From Prolixibacteraceae bacterium (GTDB taxonomy: Bacteria; Bacteroidota; Bacteroidia; Bacteroidales; Prolixibacteraceae): 64,000 bases of DNA. Under the pieces are notes generated by a model. The model searched no databases and had not been told where the DNA came from. It saw nothing but the letters and a program-made list of their open reading frames with translations. Shown here in pieces: positions 42,658 through 51,019 of the stretch. The stretch lies in the NCBI GenBank assembly GCA_019163175.1, contig JAFLKN010000011.1, positions 1-64,000 on the forward strand, read 5' to 3'. The first letter of the stretch is position 1. Each line of letters starts with the position of its first letter. Position numbers and translations under genes: made by a program.

Positions 42658-45078
42658 ATGAGGTCAATTCAATCACTTTTAGTCCTTTTCATTTTGTTTC
42701 TGTGCGCCACAGGCTTATTCGCACAAAGTAACAATGCCACCCTGTTTGGTAAAGTTACCGATGGCGCCGGAAAACCTATTGAACTTGCCAATATTTCACT
42801 TAAAAACTCAACCATCGGAACCGTTTCTAACCGCGATGGCGAATATTTGCTTCGTATTCCGGCAAAAAAACCAGTCGTAATTGTATTCTCTGTGATTGGT
42901 TACCGAACCGTTGAAAAAACAATTACAGCCACCGAAGAGCAACGGGTGCAACTGAGTATCTCACTTCAGCAGGTCGATCAGGAAATTGGTGAGGTACAGA
43001 TTACCCAGCATAGGCGAAACAAAACCAACATGGACCGCATTGACTCCAAATATCTGACCAACATGACAGATGCCGGGACAGGTGGTGTGGAAGCCCTGAT
43101 CAAAACTCTTCCCGGAGTTTCAACCAACAACGAATTGAGCTCGCAGTATTCTGTGCGGGGCGGAAATTTTGACGAAAACCTGGTTTATGTCAACGACATT
43201 GAAGTGTATCGTCCGTTGCTTATCCGCGCGGGGCAGCAGGAAGGAATGAGTTTCATCAATTCGGATATGGTTTCGTCGATTGAATTTTCGGCTGGTGGAT
43301 TTGATGCGAAATACGGCGATAAAATGTCGTCGGTGCTCGACATCAAATACCGTAAACCTACCGGATTTGCAGGCTCGGCTTCGGCCAGTTTTTTGGGTGG
43401 TTCATTGCAACTCGAAGACCTGAGCAAAAACGGAAAATTTTCGCACATCACCGGAATCCGCTACAAAACCAACCGGTACTTGCTGGGCTCACTCGACGAA
43501 AAAGGCGAATACGATCCGCGTTTTATCGATGCACAGACCTATCTGACCTATAAATTCACTAAAGCATTCGATGTTTCTTTCCTCGGAAACATAGCCAGCA
43601 ACCAATACAATTTCATTCCTCAAACCCGCAAAACAAGCTTCGGAACATGGAATCAGGCCTACAATGCAACCGTCTATTTTGAAGGGCAGGAAGTGGACAA
43701 GTTTGCCACTTCTACCGGAGCGTTGGTTGCCAACTATCATCCGGGCGACCGCCTAAACCTGAAATTTATTGCTTCCGCCTACCATTCCAAAGAGGAAGAA
43801 ACTTACGATATCAAAGGAGACTACTATCTAAACGAACTTGAACGCGATCTGGGTTCCGAATCTCTGGGCGATAGCGTACTAAATATCGGAACAGGCACAT
43901 TCATCAACCATGCCCGAAATTACCTGAATGCTACGGTTTACGGAATTGAGCACAAAGGAGCTTACAACACGGAACACCACCTTTTAAACTGGGGAATCAA
44001 AGTTCAGGCCGAACAAATTGACGATAAAATGAGTGAATGGATTTTGCGTGACTCAACCGGATATGCAATTCCTTACAAAGGCGATAAAATTCAGTTGTTC
44101 AGTACTACAAGAACCGATTTCGATTTTAGTTCAACACGCTTTTCGGCCTACATTCAGGATACCTACCAGATTCCTGTTAGCAAGGGCTCGTTATACGCCA
44201 CTGCCGGAATCCGCTCGCAATACTGGAGTTATAACAACGAATTTTTACTTAGCCCGCGGGCAACCCTACGCTATTATCCCGATTGGGAGGCCAACTTTGT
44301 ATTTCACCTCTCCGGAGGAATTTACGATCAGCCACCTTTTTCTAAGGAGTTGAAAGATCGCAAAGGAATTATTTATCCGGAAACCAAAGCGCAGCGATCG
44401 GCTCAGGTGGTTTTTGGGACCGACTATATTTTCCGCGCATGGGATCGTCCATTTAAGTTCACCTCCGAGTTGTATTTCAAATCCTTCTCGAACCTGACAC
44501 CCTACCAGATTGACAATGTAAGGATCAGATATTTGCCAGATCAGGAAGCATTTGGTTATGCCACAGGGCTTGATATGAAAGTGAATGGCGAATTTGTAAG
44601 CGGTATTGAATCGTGGGCAAGTTTGTCGCTTATGAAGACCGAAGAAGATATTTTGAACGACAATCACGGATACATACCTCGTCCAACCGATCAGCGCTTC
44701 AATTTCAGTGTCTTCTTTCAGGATTATTTCCCCGGAAACCCAACATGGAAAATGCACATGACGGCCTTTTACGGGTCAAGGCTTCCCACCGGTCCACCCA
44801 ATTCGGAACGCTACATGGATGTATTTCGGATTCCGCCATACCGACGCATTGATATGGGTTTTTCGAAGGTTCTAATAAATCAGGATCACAAAAAATATCG
44901 GTACAAGGCATTCGATCAGATCAAAGACATGTGGCTGAGCCTTGAAGTTTTCAACCTGTTAGGCATCAACAATACGATTTCGTATTTATGGGTGGCCAAC
45001 AATACCGGCGACATGTTTGGTGTTCCGAATTACCTGACCAAGCGTAAATTGAATTTGAAACTTACAGTGAAATTTTAG
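42658..45078 (+). CDS. TonB-dependent outer-membrane receptor
   Basis: An 806-residue outer-membrane receptor. It has a signal peptide (about 1-22), a carboxypeptidase-like regulatory domain (about 25-105, with GKVTDGAGKPIELANISLKN), a plug domain (about 120-225, GVEALIKTLPGVSTNNELS and SVRGGNFDENLVYVNDIEV) and a 22-strand barrel. The domain after the signal peptide is the Bacteroidota form found in importers of peptides, glycans or metal chelates. No SusD partner is present. It ends 4 bases before the PhzF gene, so the two are probably co-transcribed. Confidence 0.92.
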   Translation: MRSIQSLLVLFILFLCATGLFAQSNNATLFGKVTDGAGKPIELANISLKNSTIGTVSNRDGEYLLRIPAKKPVVIVFSVIGYRTVEKTITATEEQRVQLSISLQQVDQEIGEVQITQHRRNKTNMDRIDSKYLTNMTDAGTGGVEALIKTLPGVSTNNELSSQYSVRGGNFDENLVYVNDIEVYRPLLIRAGQQEGMSFINSDMVSSIEFSAGGFDAKYGDKMSSVLDIKYRKPTGFAGSASASFLGGSLQLEDLSKNGKFSHITGIRYKTNRYLLGSLDEKGEYDPRFIDAQTYLTYKFTKAFDVSFLGNIASNQYNFIPQTRKTSFGTWNQAYNATVYFEGQEVDKFATSTGALVANYHPGDRLNLKFIASAYHSKEEETYDIKGDYYLNELERDLGSESLGDSVLNIGTGTFINHARNYLNATVYGIEHKGAYNTEHHLLNWGIKVQAEQIDDKMSEWILRDSTGYAIPYKGDKIQLFSTTRTDFDFSSTRFSAYIQDTYQIPVSKGSLYATAGIRSQYWSYNNEFLLSPRATLRYYPDWEANFVFHLSGGIYDQPPFSKELKDRKGIIYPETKAQRSAQVVFGTDYIFRAWDRPFKFTSELYFKSFSNLTPYQIDNVRIRYLPDQEAFGYATGLDMKVNGEFVSGIESWASLSLMKTEEDILNDNHGYIPRPTDQRFNFSVFFQDYFPGNPTWKMHMTAFYGSRLPTGPPNSERYMDVFRIPPYRRIDMGFSKVLINQDHKKYRYKAFDQIKDMWLSLEVFNLLGINNTISYLWVANNTGDMFGVPNYLTKRKLNLKLTVKF

Positions 45079-45082
45079 ACCA

Positions 45083-45865
45083 ATGAGACTCCGGATATTT
45101 CAGGCCGATGCTTTTGCAGCAAGTCTTTTCAAAGGAAATCCTGCCGCAGTAGTTCCACTTACTGAATGGCTTTCAGATGACACCATGCAGCAAATTGCCG
45201 GCGAAAACAACCTTTCAGAAACCGCCTTTTTCATTCCTGAAGGCGACCATTTTCACATTCGGTGGTTCACGCCTAAAGCAGAGGTAAAATTATGCGGGCA
45301 TGCCACACTGGCAACCGCGCACGTTCTTTTCAACGAACTGAATTTCCGGGGCGAACAAATTGAATTCAACAGTAAAAGTGGCATCCTAACAGTAAAAAAG
45401 GTCGCAGAGAAATTACAGCTTGACTTTCCAGCCGATTTAGCCCAAGAAGTTGATCCGATTCCTTCTTTTGCCAAAGCCTTTGGGGTTCAAGCTTCAGCAA
45501 CGTTTAAAGGCCGGACAGATTACCTTTTGCTATTCGATTCCGAAGAAATCATCCGGAACATTGCACCTGATTTTCAATTGTTATTAGAGACCGATGCCCG
45601 CGGAATTATGGTGACCGCAAAAGGAAACGAGGTTGATTTTGTCAGTCGCTTTTTTGCCCCGGCGGTTGGCGTAAACGAAGACCCGGTAACCGGATCGGCA
45701 CATACCACGCTCATTCCTTTCTGGGCAAACCGGTTAAACAAAACCGAATTGACAGCTCTGCAGCTCTCAGCCCGTGGCGGCCAATTGTGGTGCACACTTT
45801 CCGGAAACCGAGTTCTGATTGCCGGGAAAGCGGTGACTTATCTGAGGGGCGAAATCGAAATTTGA
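45083..45865 (+). CDS. PhzF family isomerase
   Basis: A 260-residue PhzF/YddE-like protein with the diaminopimelate-epimerase fold. Marks are the start MRLRIFQADAFAASLFKGNPA, the catalytic-like Glu in NNLSETAFF, and DPVTGSAHTTLIPFW. PhzF isomerises dihydrohydroxyanthranilate in phenazine producers; most homologues, including this, have no phenazine genes nearby and an unknown substrate. It starts 4 bases after the TonB receptor. Confidence 0.9.
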   Translation: MRLRIFQADAFAASLFKGNPAAVVPLTEWLSDDTMQQIAGENNLSETAFFIPEGDHFHIRWFTPKAEVKLCGHATLATAHVLFNELNFRGEQIEFNSKSGILTVKKVAEKLQLDFPADLAQEVDPIPSFAKAFGVQASATFKGRTDYLLLFDSEEIIRNIAPDFQLLLETDARGIMVTAKGNEVDFVSRFFAPAVGVNEDPVTGSAHTTLIPFWANRLNKTELTALQLSARGGQLWCTLSGNRVLIAGKAVTYLRGEIEI

Positions 45866-46165
45866 TCTGCCCAATTTTGAAAATCACAAGAAAATTGAAT
45901 CAAATTACTTTCCACTTCCACCATTCATTCTTTTGACCAATCACTAAATAAAGACAAAATAGTCTTTATTTTAAACCTTTTAACATCCTTTTTTGTTGGA
46001 TTTTAGATTCATGCGCTAACGCATCACAAAACCAGACATTTCGTTGTCATTTTGATGTATTTCAATTAACGTCAGGCTTGGTTTTGTTTTGGTTTGCATG
46101 AACACGAACTAACAATCTAAATTTATGCATTGGTCTGCCAACCACTGCATTCTAAACTATGTAGT
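45866..46165. other. Intergenic region with hairpin
   Basis: These 300 bases hold no convincing gene. The hairpin at 45946-45971 is described separately; the second half contains the T-rich runs ttttttgttgg and ggttttgttttggttt and a small dyad GCGCTAACGC, with no recognised promoter. Confidence 0.6.
45946..45971 (+). terminator. AT-rich hairpin after phzF
   Basis: AAATAAAGAC (45946-45955) and GTCTTTATTT (45962-45971) form a perfect 10-bp stem with a 6-base loop, followed by the partly T-rich ttaaacctttt. Possible terminator of the TonB-receptor/PhzF transcript. Confidence 0.6.
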
Positions 46166-47191
46166 ATGAAAAGAAGGTCATTTCTGAGAAACTCTGCACT
46201 TTCCACAGCAGGTTTATTTATCACCAAAGACTTATTCAGTAGTAATCAAGGACCAGTTTATGGTCACAATGAAATGACTTACCGTTTGAATACAAGTTGG
46301 GGTGCACTCAATCCTGAAAAAACTCCAGTCAACGATTGTCACGAAATGGTTCAGGACTCAAAAGGGCGGATAATTTTGCTGACCAACGAAACCCGAAATA
46401 ACATCATTATTTACAATAAAAGCGGAAGCCTGATTGATACCTGGGGAACTGAATTCCCGGGAGCGCATGGACTTACAATTCAGCGTACCGGCAAAGAAGA
46501 TTTTTTATTCCTGACGGATACAAAAAGGCATCAAGTTTATAAAACTACCATCGATGGAAAGATACTTCTGACGATTGATCCGCCAGCCGATCTTCCGGCC
46601 TACAAGCAAAAGGACGCATTTGTGCCAACTGAAACCGCCGTACTCGAAAACGGAGAATTTTATATAGCTGATGGTTATGGCGCACAGCACATTCTGCATT
46701 ACGATGCCAACGGTCGTCTGAAAAATTCGTTCGGCGGGAAAGGCGTTGGAGATGAATTTTTCGACAACGCACACGGAATTTGCATTGATTACCGAAAAGA
46801 AACGCCAACACTAATTATTACCGACAGAACCCGCAACGCTTTTAAACGATTTTCATTGGATGGTAAACTCATTGAAATTATTCATTTACCGGGCGCCTGC
46901 GTTTGCCGGCCTGTAATCAAAGGAGATTACCTGTACGCTGCGGTATTGCGTTCTCCAAATCTTGACACGGTAAATTCTGGCTTTGTAACCATCCTGAACA
47001 AAGAGAATAAGGTGGTTTCGAATTTAGGCGGATCGGAACCGGTTTATGAAAACGGCCAACTGAATCCACTGCACCAAACGGATAAATTATTTATTCATCC
47101 GCACGATGTGTGCGTTGATAACGAAGGAAGTATTTATGTGGCGCAATGGGCTTCAGGAAAAGTTTACCCCTACAAATTCACCAAAGCATAG
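46166..47191 (+). CDS. Tat-exported NHL/six-blade propeller protein
   Basis: A 341-residue protein. The N-terminus MKRRSFLRNSALSTAGLFI is a Tat-type signal with the twin Arg. The remainder has NHL-like repeats (for example DGYGAQHILHYDANGRLKNS and HGICIDYRKETPTLIITDRT) forming a propeller. The ATG at 46166 is preferred to the GTG at 46130 because it places the twin Arg near the start. It heads the cytochrome/DUF1553 group and may bind or process the ligand, as such propellers do in planctomycetes. Confidence 0.8.
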   Translation: MKRRSFLRNSALSTAGLFITKDLFSSNQGPVYGHNEMTYRLNTSWGALNPEKTPVNDCHEMVQDSKGRIILLTNETRNNIIIYNKSGSLIDTWGTEFPGAHGLTIQRTGKEDFLFLTDTKRHQVYKTTIDGKILLTIDPPADLPAYKQKDAFVPTETAVLENGEFYIADGYGAQHILHYDANGRLKNSFGGKGVGDEFFDNAHGICIDYRKETPTLIITDRTRNAFKRFSLDGKLIEIIHLPGACVCRPVIKGDYLYAAVLRSPNLDTVNSGFVTILNKENKVVSNLGGSEPVYENGQLNPLHQTDKLFIHPHDVCVDNEGSIYVAQWASGKVYPYKFTKA

Positions 47192-47235
47192 ATTTTTCTT
47201 TGCAAAAATTACTTCAAACAATCTGATTTTTGATT

Positions 47236-49560
47236 ATGAAGAAATACATTACCGTTACAGTTATTGTCGTGCTTCTTTCAGGTTTAGGTTTTGGAGTTTT
47301 TTATTTTGGAAAGCCGAAAAACGAGAATCGGAAAACCAAGATTTCCTACAACCGCGATATCCGTCCAATACTTTCTGACAAATGTTTTGCCTGTCATGGG
47401 CCGGATGCCAAAGTCAGGCAAGCCGGATTGCGACTGGATTTGCAGGCCGGCGCTTATGCTGAGTTACTAAAAAATAAAGGGCATTTTGCAATTGTGCCGG
47501 GCTCTCCGGATAAAAGTGAACTGATAAAACGTATTGAGTCCAACGATCCGGCTTTGGTTATGCCTTCGCTTAAAAGTAACCTTCCGAAACTAACTCCGGA
47601 AGAGATTGACATTTTTAAGCGATGGATAGCAGAAGGAGCAGAATATGAAAAACACTGGGCATTTTTGGCCCCCGAAAAAGCAACATTACCCGAGGTAAAT
47701 AAAAAGAGTTGGGTCAGGAATGAAATTGATTATTTCATCCTCGATAAAATGCAACAAAAAGGATTCAGTCCGAACGACGAAGCATCACGCGAAACACTTA
47801 TCAAACGGGCTTTTGCTGATATAACAGGCCTGGCTCCGACCTATCCTGAAATTACCTACTGGACAACTGCTTCGGGCAAAGACTGGTACAATCAATTAAT
47901 CGATACTCTTTTGCTGAAACCATCATACGGCGAAAAAATGGCCATTATGTGGATGGATCTGGCTCGCTATGCCGACTCTTATGGTTTTCAGGATGACAAT
48001 ATCCGATCGCAATGGCCCTGGAGAGATTGGGTGATACATGCTTTCAATAAAAATGCGCCCTACGATAAATTTTTGACTGCCCAGATTGCTGGTGATTTGT
48101 TGCCCAATGCCACAAAAGAGAACATTCTGGCAACCGCATTCTTCCGAAATCACAAGTACACCGAAGAAGGTGGTGTAATTGACGAAGAATACCGTGTTTC
48201 GTATAATATCGATAAAACAAGAACTTTTGGCAAGGCCGTTCTGGGAGTTACCATCGAATGTGCCCAATGCCACGATCACAAGTACGATCCTTTTTCGCAG
48301 AAAGACTATTTCCAGTTGTACGCCTTTTTTAACGAAAGCAAAGAGAAAGGATACGAAGGAGATGTTGGTCGGTCGACACCGGCAAAAAACCCCAAATTAC
48401 TGATCAGCAAAGAAGAGCGAAAAGGACTGTTTTCGTATATTAATGCATACGATACCACAACTTTGCAGATTTCGGTAATGGGCGACAGTGTGGTAAAGCG
48501 ACCCACCTTTATTTTGGCCAGAGGAAGTTACGATGCACCAACCAACATTCGGGTTAAACCCACTGCTCTCGAATCTGTCATGCCGTTTGACACCCTTGCC
48601 TATCCGCGCAACAGACTTGGCCTGGCGAAATGGACAACCGACAAAAAGAATCCGCTAACAGCCCGCGTATTTGTAAATTTCATCTGGCAAGAAATCTTTG
48701 GCAAAGGCATCGTCAAAACATCCAGCGACTACGGCTTACAGGGTGAAATGCCAACACATCCGGAATTGCTGGATTGGCTTGCAGTCGATTTTATGGAGCA
48801 CAACTGGGATATAAAATATCTGATCAAAAAGATTCTAACCAGCAACACATATTGCCAATCGGGCGAAATAAGTAAAAAACAAAGGGAGCAAGATCCGGAA
48901 AACAGCTATTATTCCAGATCTCCACGCGTGCGGTTTAAGTCAGAAATTATTCGCGATTGGGTTTTAAGCAGCAGCGGTTTACTTAATCCTGGAATTGGCG
49001 GCCCAAGCGTAAAACCTTACCAACCTAAAGGTGTATGGGAAAGCACCACCTCGGGGCGCGGAGTTTTGGCCAGTTACAAACAAGATCACGGACCATTGCT
49101 GTACCGAAGGGGATTGTATACCTTTTTCAAACTAACAGCGCCGCCGCCCGGCTTAATGATATTTGACGCCAGCAACAGAGACCAGTGTGAAACCAAACGC
49201 ACCAGCACCAACACGCCATTGCAGGCTCTAACTATGCTGAATGACCCAACTGTTTTAGAGGCATCCAGAGTATTGGCCGAAAGTATAGCAACAGGCACAA
49301 AAAGCCTCGATGAAAAGGTTGAGCAGGCTTTTGAAACGATTCTAGTGCGAAAGCCTTCGAATTCGGAGCGAAACAAATTAACTGCGTATTGCAAAAAACA
49401 GCAGGAATATTTCACAGCACATCCTGATATATTAAAGTCAAGTCTGGCCGTCGGGGAATTCAGGCACAAAAATGAAATCCCAAACACTCCTGAAACAGGC
49501 GCTTTAATGAAGACCATCCTGATCATTTACAATTTAGAAGAAGCAATTACAAAATCGTAA
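47236..49560 (+). CDS. PSCyt1/DUF1549/DUF1553 protein
   Basis: A 774-residue protein anchored by one N-terminal hydrophobic segment (about 4-24). It carries a planctomycete-type cytochrome c domain with a heme motif (CFACHG, about residue 50), a DUF1549 domain (about 140-340, with CAQCHDHKYDPF), and a DUF1553 domain (about 440-720, RVFVNFIWQEIFGKG, ALTMLNDP). The set is common in Planctomycetes and some Bacteroidota, where it is thought to pass electrons or process large polymers; no reaction is established. Starts 44 bases after the propeller gene, ends 9 bases before the DUF1501 gene. Confidence 0.88.
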   Translation: MKKYITVTVIVVLLSGLGFGVFYFGKPKNENRKTKISYNRDIRPILSDKCFACHGPDAKVRQAGLRLDLQAGAYAELLKNKGHFAIVPGSPDKSELIKRIESNDPALVMPSLKSNLPKLTPEEIDIFKRWIAEGAEYEKHWAFLAPEKATLPEVNKKSWVRNEIDYFILDKMQQKGFSPNDEASRETLIKRAFADITGLAPTYPEITYWTTASGKDWYNQLIDTLLLKPSYGEKMAIMWMDLARYADSYGFQDDNIRSQWPWRDWVIHAFNKNAPYDKFLTAQIAGDLLPNATKENILATAFFRNHKYTEEGGVIDEEYRVSYNIDKTRTFGKAVLGVTIECAQCHDHKYDPFSQKDYFQLYAFFNESKEKGYEGDVGRSTPAKNPKLLISKEERKGLFSYINAYDTTTLQISVMGDSVVKRPTFILARGSYDAPTNIRVKPTALESVMPFDTLAYPRNRLGLAKWTTDKKNPLTARVFVNFIWQEIFGKGIVKTSSDYGLQGEMPTHPELLDWLAVDFMEHNWDIKYLIKKILTSNTYCQSGEISKKQREQDPENSYYSRSPRVRFKSEIIRDWVLSSSGLLNPGIGGPSVKPYQPKGVWESTTSGRGVLASYKQDHGPLLYRRGLYTFFKLTAPPPGLMIFDASNRDQCETKRTSTNTPLQALTMLNDPTVLEASRVLAESIATGTKSLDEKVEQAFETILVRKPSNSERNKLTAYCKKQQEYFTAHPDILKSSLAVGEFRHKNEIPNTPETGALMKTILIIYNLEEAITKS

Positions 49561-49569
49561 GATCTGATT

Positions 49570-51015
49570 ATGAAAGAATTTCTAGAACATGGATTAAACC
49601 AAAACAGACGCAAGTTTCTGTCGAAAATGAGCCTTGGCTTGGGTGGGTTGGCTCTGGGTTCGCTTATGGTACCAGGACTGTTCGAAGGCTCCACCGAAGA
49701 TGAACTTTTTTCGAATGTACTTCCGCATTTTGCGCCAAAAGCAAAACGGGTGATTTATCTTTTCCAGAATGGTGCTCCTTCACAATTGGATTTATTTGAT
49801 TACAAACCCATGTTGCAGAAAATGCATGGACAGGATTTGCCGGCAAGCATTCGGATGGGGCAACGGCTTACCGGAATGACCGCCAATCAGGCCAAATTTC
49901 CACTAGCCGGAACCAAGTATAACTTTGCACAATACGGAAATCACGGAGCCTGGATAAGCGAAATTCTGCCGCATCTGGCTGAGATTAGCAATGATTTGTG
50001 TTTTGTCCGCTCAATTTATACCGAAGCCATCAATCACGATCCGGCACTTACCTTTTTCCAGACTGGGGCACAGGTTGGAAACAGGCCAAGCATGGGCTCG
50101 TGGATTAGCTACGGATTGGGAAGTGAGAACAAAAATTTACCCGCATTTTGTGTTTTACTTAGTAAAGGAAAAGGCAATGGACAAGGGGTGTATTCCAAAC
50201 TGTGGTCTAACGGATTCCTCGATTCAATTCATCAGGGCGTGCAGTTTAGCAGTGGCGAAGAACCTGTAAAATATTTGACTGATCCTGAATTTATTAACCG
50301 TGAAGATAAACGGGCAATGCTCGATGAAATTTCAGCACTCAACGACGAAGCATACAAAAAAATTGGTGATCCTGAAATTGTAACCAAGATTCAGCAATAT
50401 GAATTAGCCTACCGCATGCAGATGGCCGTTCCTGAAATTACTTCTCTGCAAAACGAACCGGAATCGATCATTAAAATGTATGGCCCGGAATGTTTAATAC
50501 CGGGAACCTATGCTGCAAACTGCCTGCTTGCCCGAAAGCTTTCTGAAAATGGAGTGCGTTTCGTGCAGTTGTACCATCAGGGTTGGGATACCCATGGGAA
50601 TTTACCCAAAGAAATTGAAGGACAGTGCAAAGATGTTGACCAATCGTCGGCCGCGCTAATCAAGGATTTAAAGCAACGCGGTTTGCTCGACGAAACCTTG
50701 GTGATTTGGGGAGGCGAATTTGGCCGAACCAATTATTGCCAGGGAACACTGACCAAAGAAAACTATGGACGCGACCACCATCCACGCTGCTTTACCATTT
50801 GGATGGCTGGCGGAGGTGTTAAGCCCGGAGTTTTTGGAGAAACCGACGAATTTGGCTACAACATCACCAAACTTCCGGTTCATGTTCACGATTTTCATGC
50901 CACCGTGATGCACCTCATGGGTATCGATCATGAGAAATTTACTTTTAAACATCAGGGAAGGCGGTACAAATTAACCGATGTTGCCGGAAATGTAGTGCGC
51001 GATATAATCAGCTAA
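49570..51015 (+). CDS. DUF1501 alkaline-phosphatase-like protein
   Basis: A 481-residue protein of the DUF1501 family, an alkaline-phosphatase/sulfatase-like fold. A Tat signal is at the start (NRRKFLSKMSLGLGGLALGS). Motifs include FQNGAPSQLDLFDYK, YHQGWDTHGNLP and WGGEFGRTNYCQG. It normally pairs with DUF1553 proteins, as here (9 bases after the previous gene, 4 bases before the next). It is probably a periplasmic hydrolase or metal-binding protein. No sulfatase C/S-x-P-x-R motif is present, so it is not the maturase substrate. Confidence 0.88.
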   Translation: MKEFLEHGLNQNRRKFLSKMSLGLGGLALGSLMVPGLFEGSTEDELFSNVLPHFAPKAKRVIYLFQNGAPSQLDLFDYKPMLQKMHGQDLPASIRMGQRLTGMTANQAKFPLAGTKYNFAQYGNHGAWISEILPHLAEISNDLCFVRSIYTEAINHDPALTFFQTGAQVGNRPSMGSWISYGLGSENKNLPAFCVLLSKGKGNGQGVYSKLWSNGFLDSIHQGVQFSSGEEPVKYLTDPEFINREDKRAMLDEISALNDEAYKKIGDPEIVTKIQQYELAYRMQMAVPEITSLQNEPESIIKMYGPECLIPGTYAANCLLARKLSENGVRFVQLYHQGWDTHGNLPKEIEGQCKDVDQSSAALIKDLKQRGLLDETLVIWGGEFGRTNYCQGTLTKENYGRDHHPRCFTIWMAGGGVKPGVFGETDEFGYNITKLPVHVHDFHATVMHLMGIDHEKFTFKHQGRRYKLTDVAGNVVRDIIS

Positions 51016-51019
51016 AAAT

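Noticed and set aside
49570-51015. DUF1501 protein as the sulfatase target of the maturase
   Set aside because: It has the alkaline-phosphatase-like fold but no C/S-x-P/A-x-R motif where formylglycine would form.
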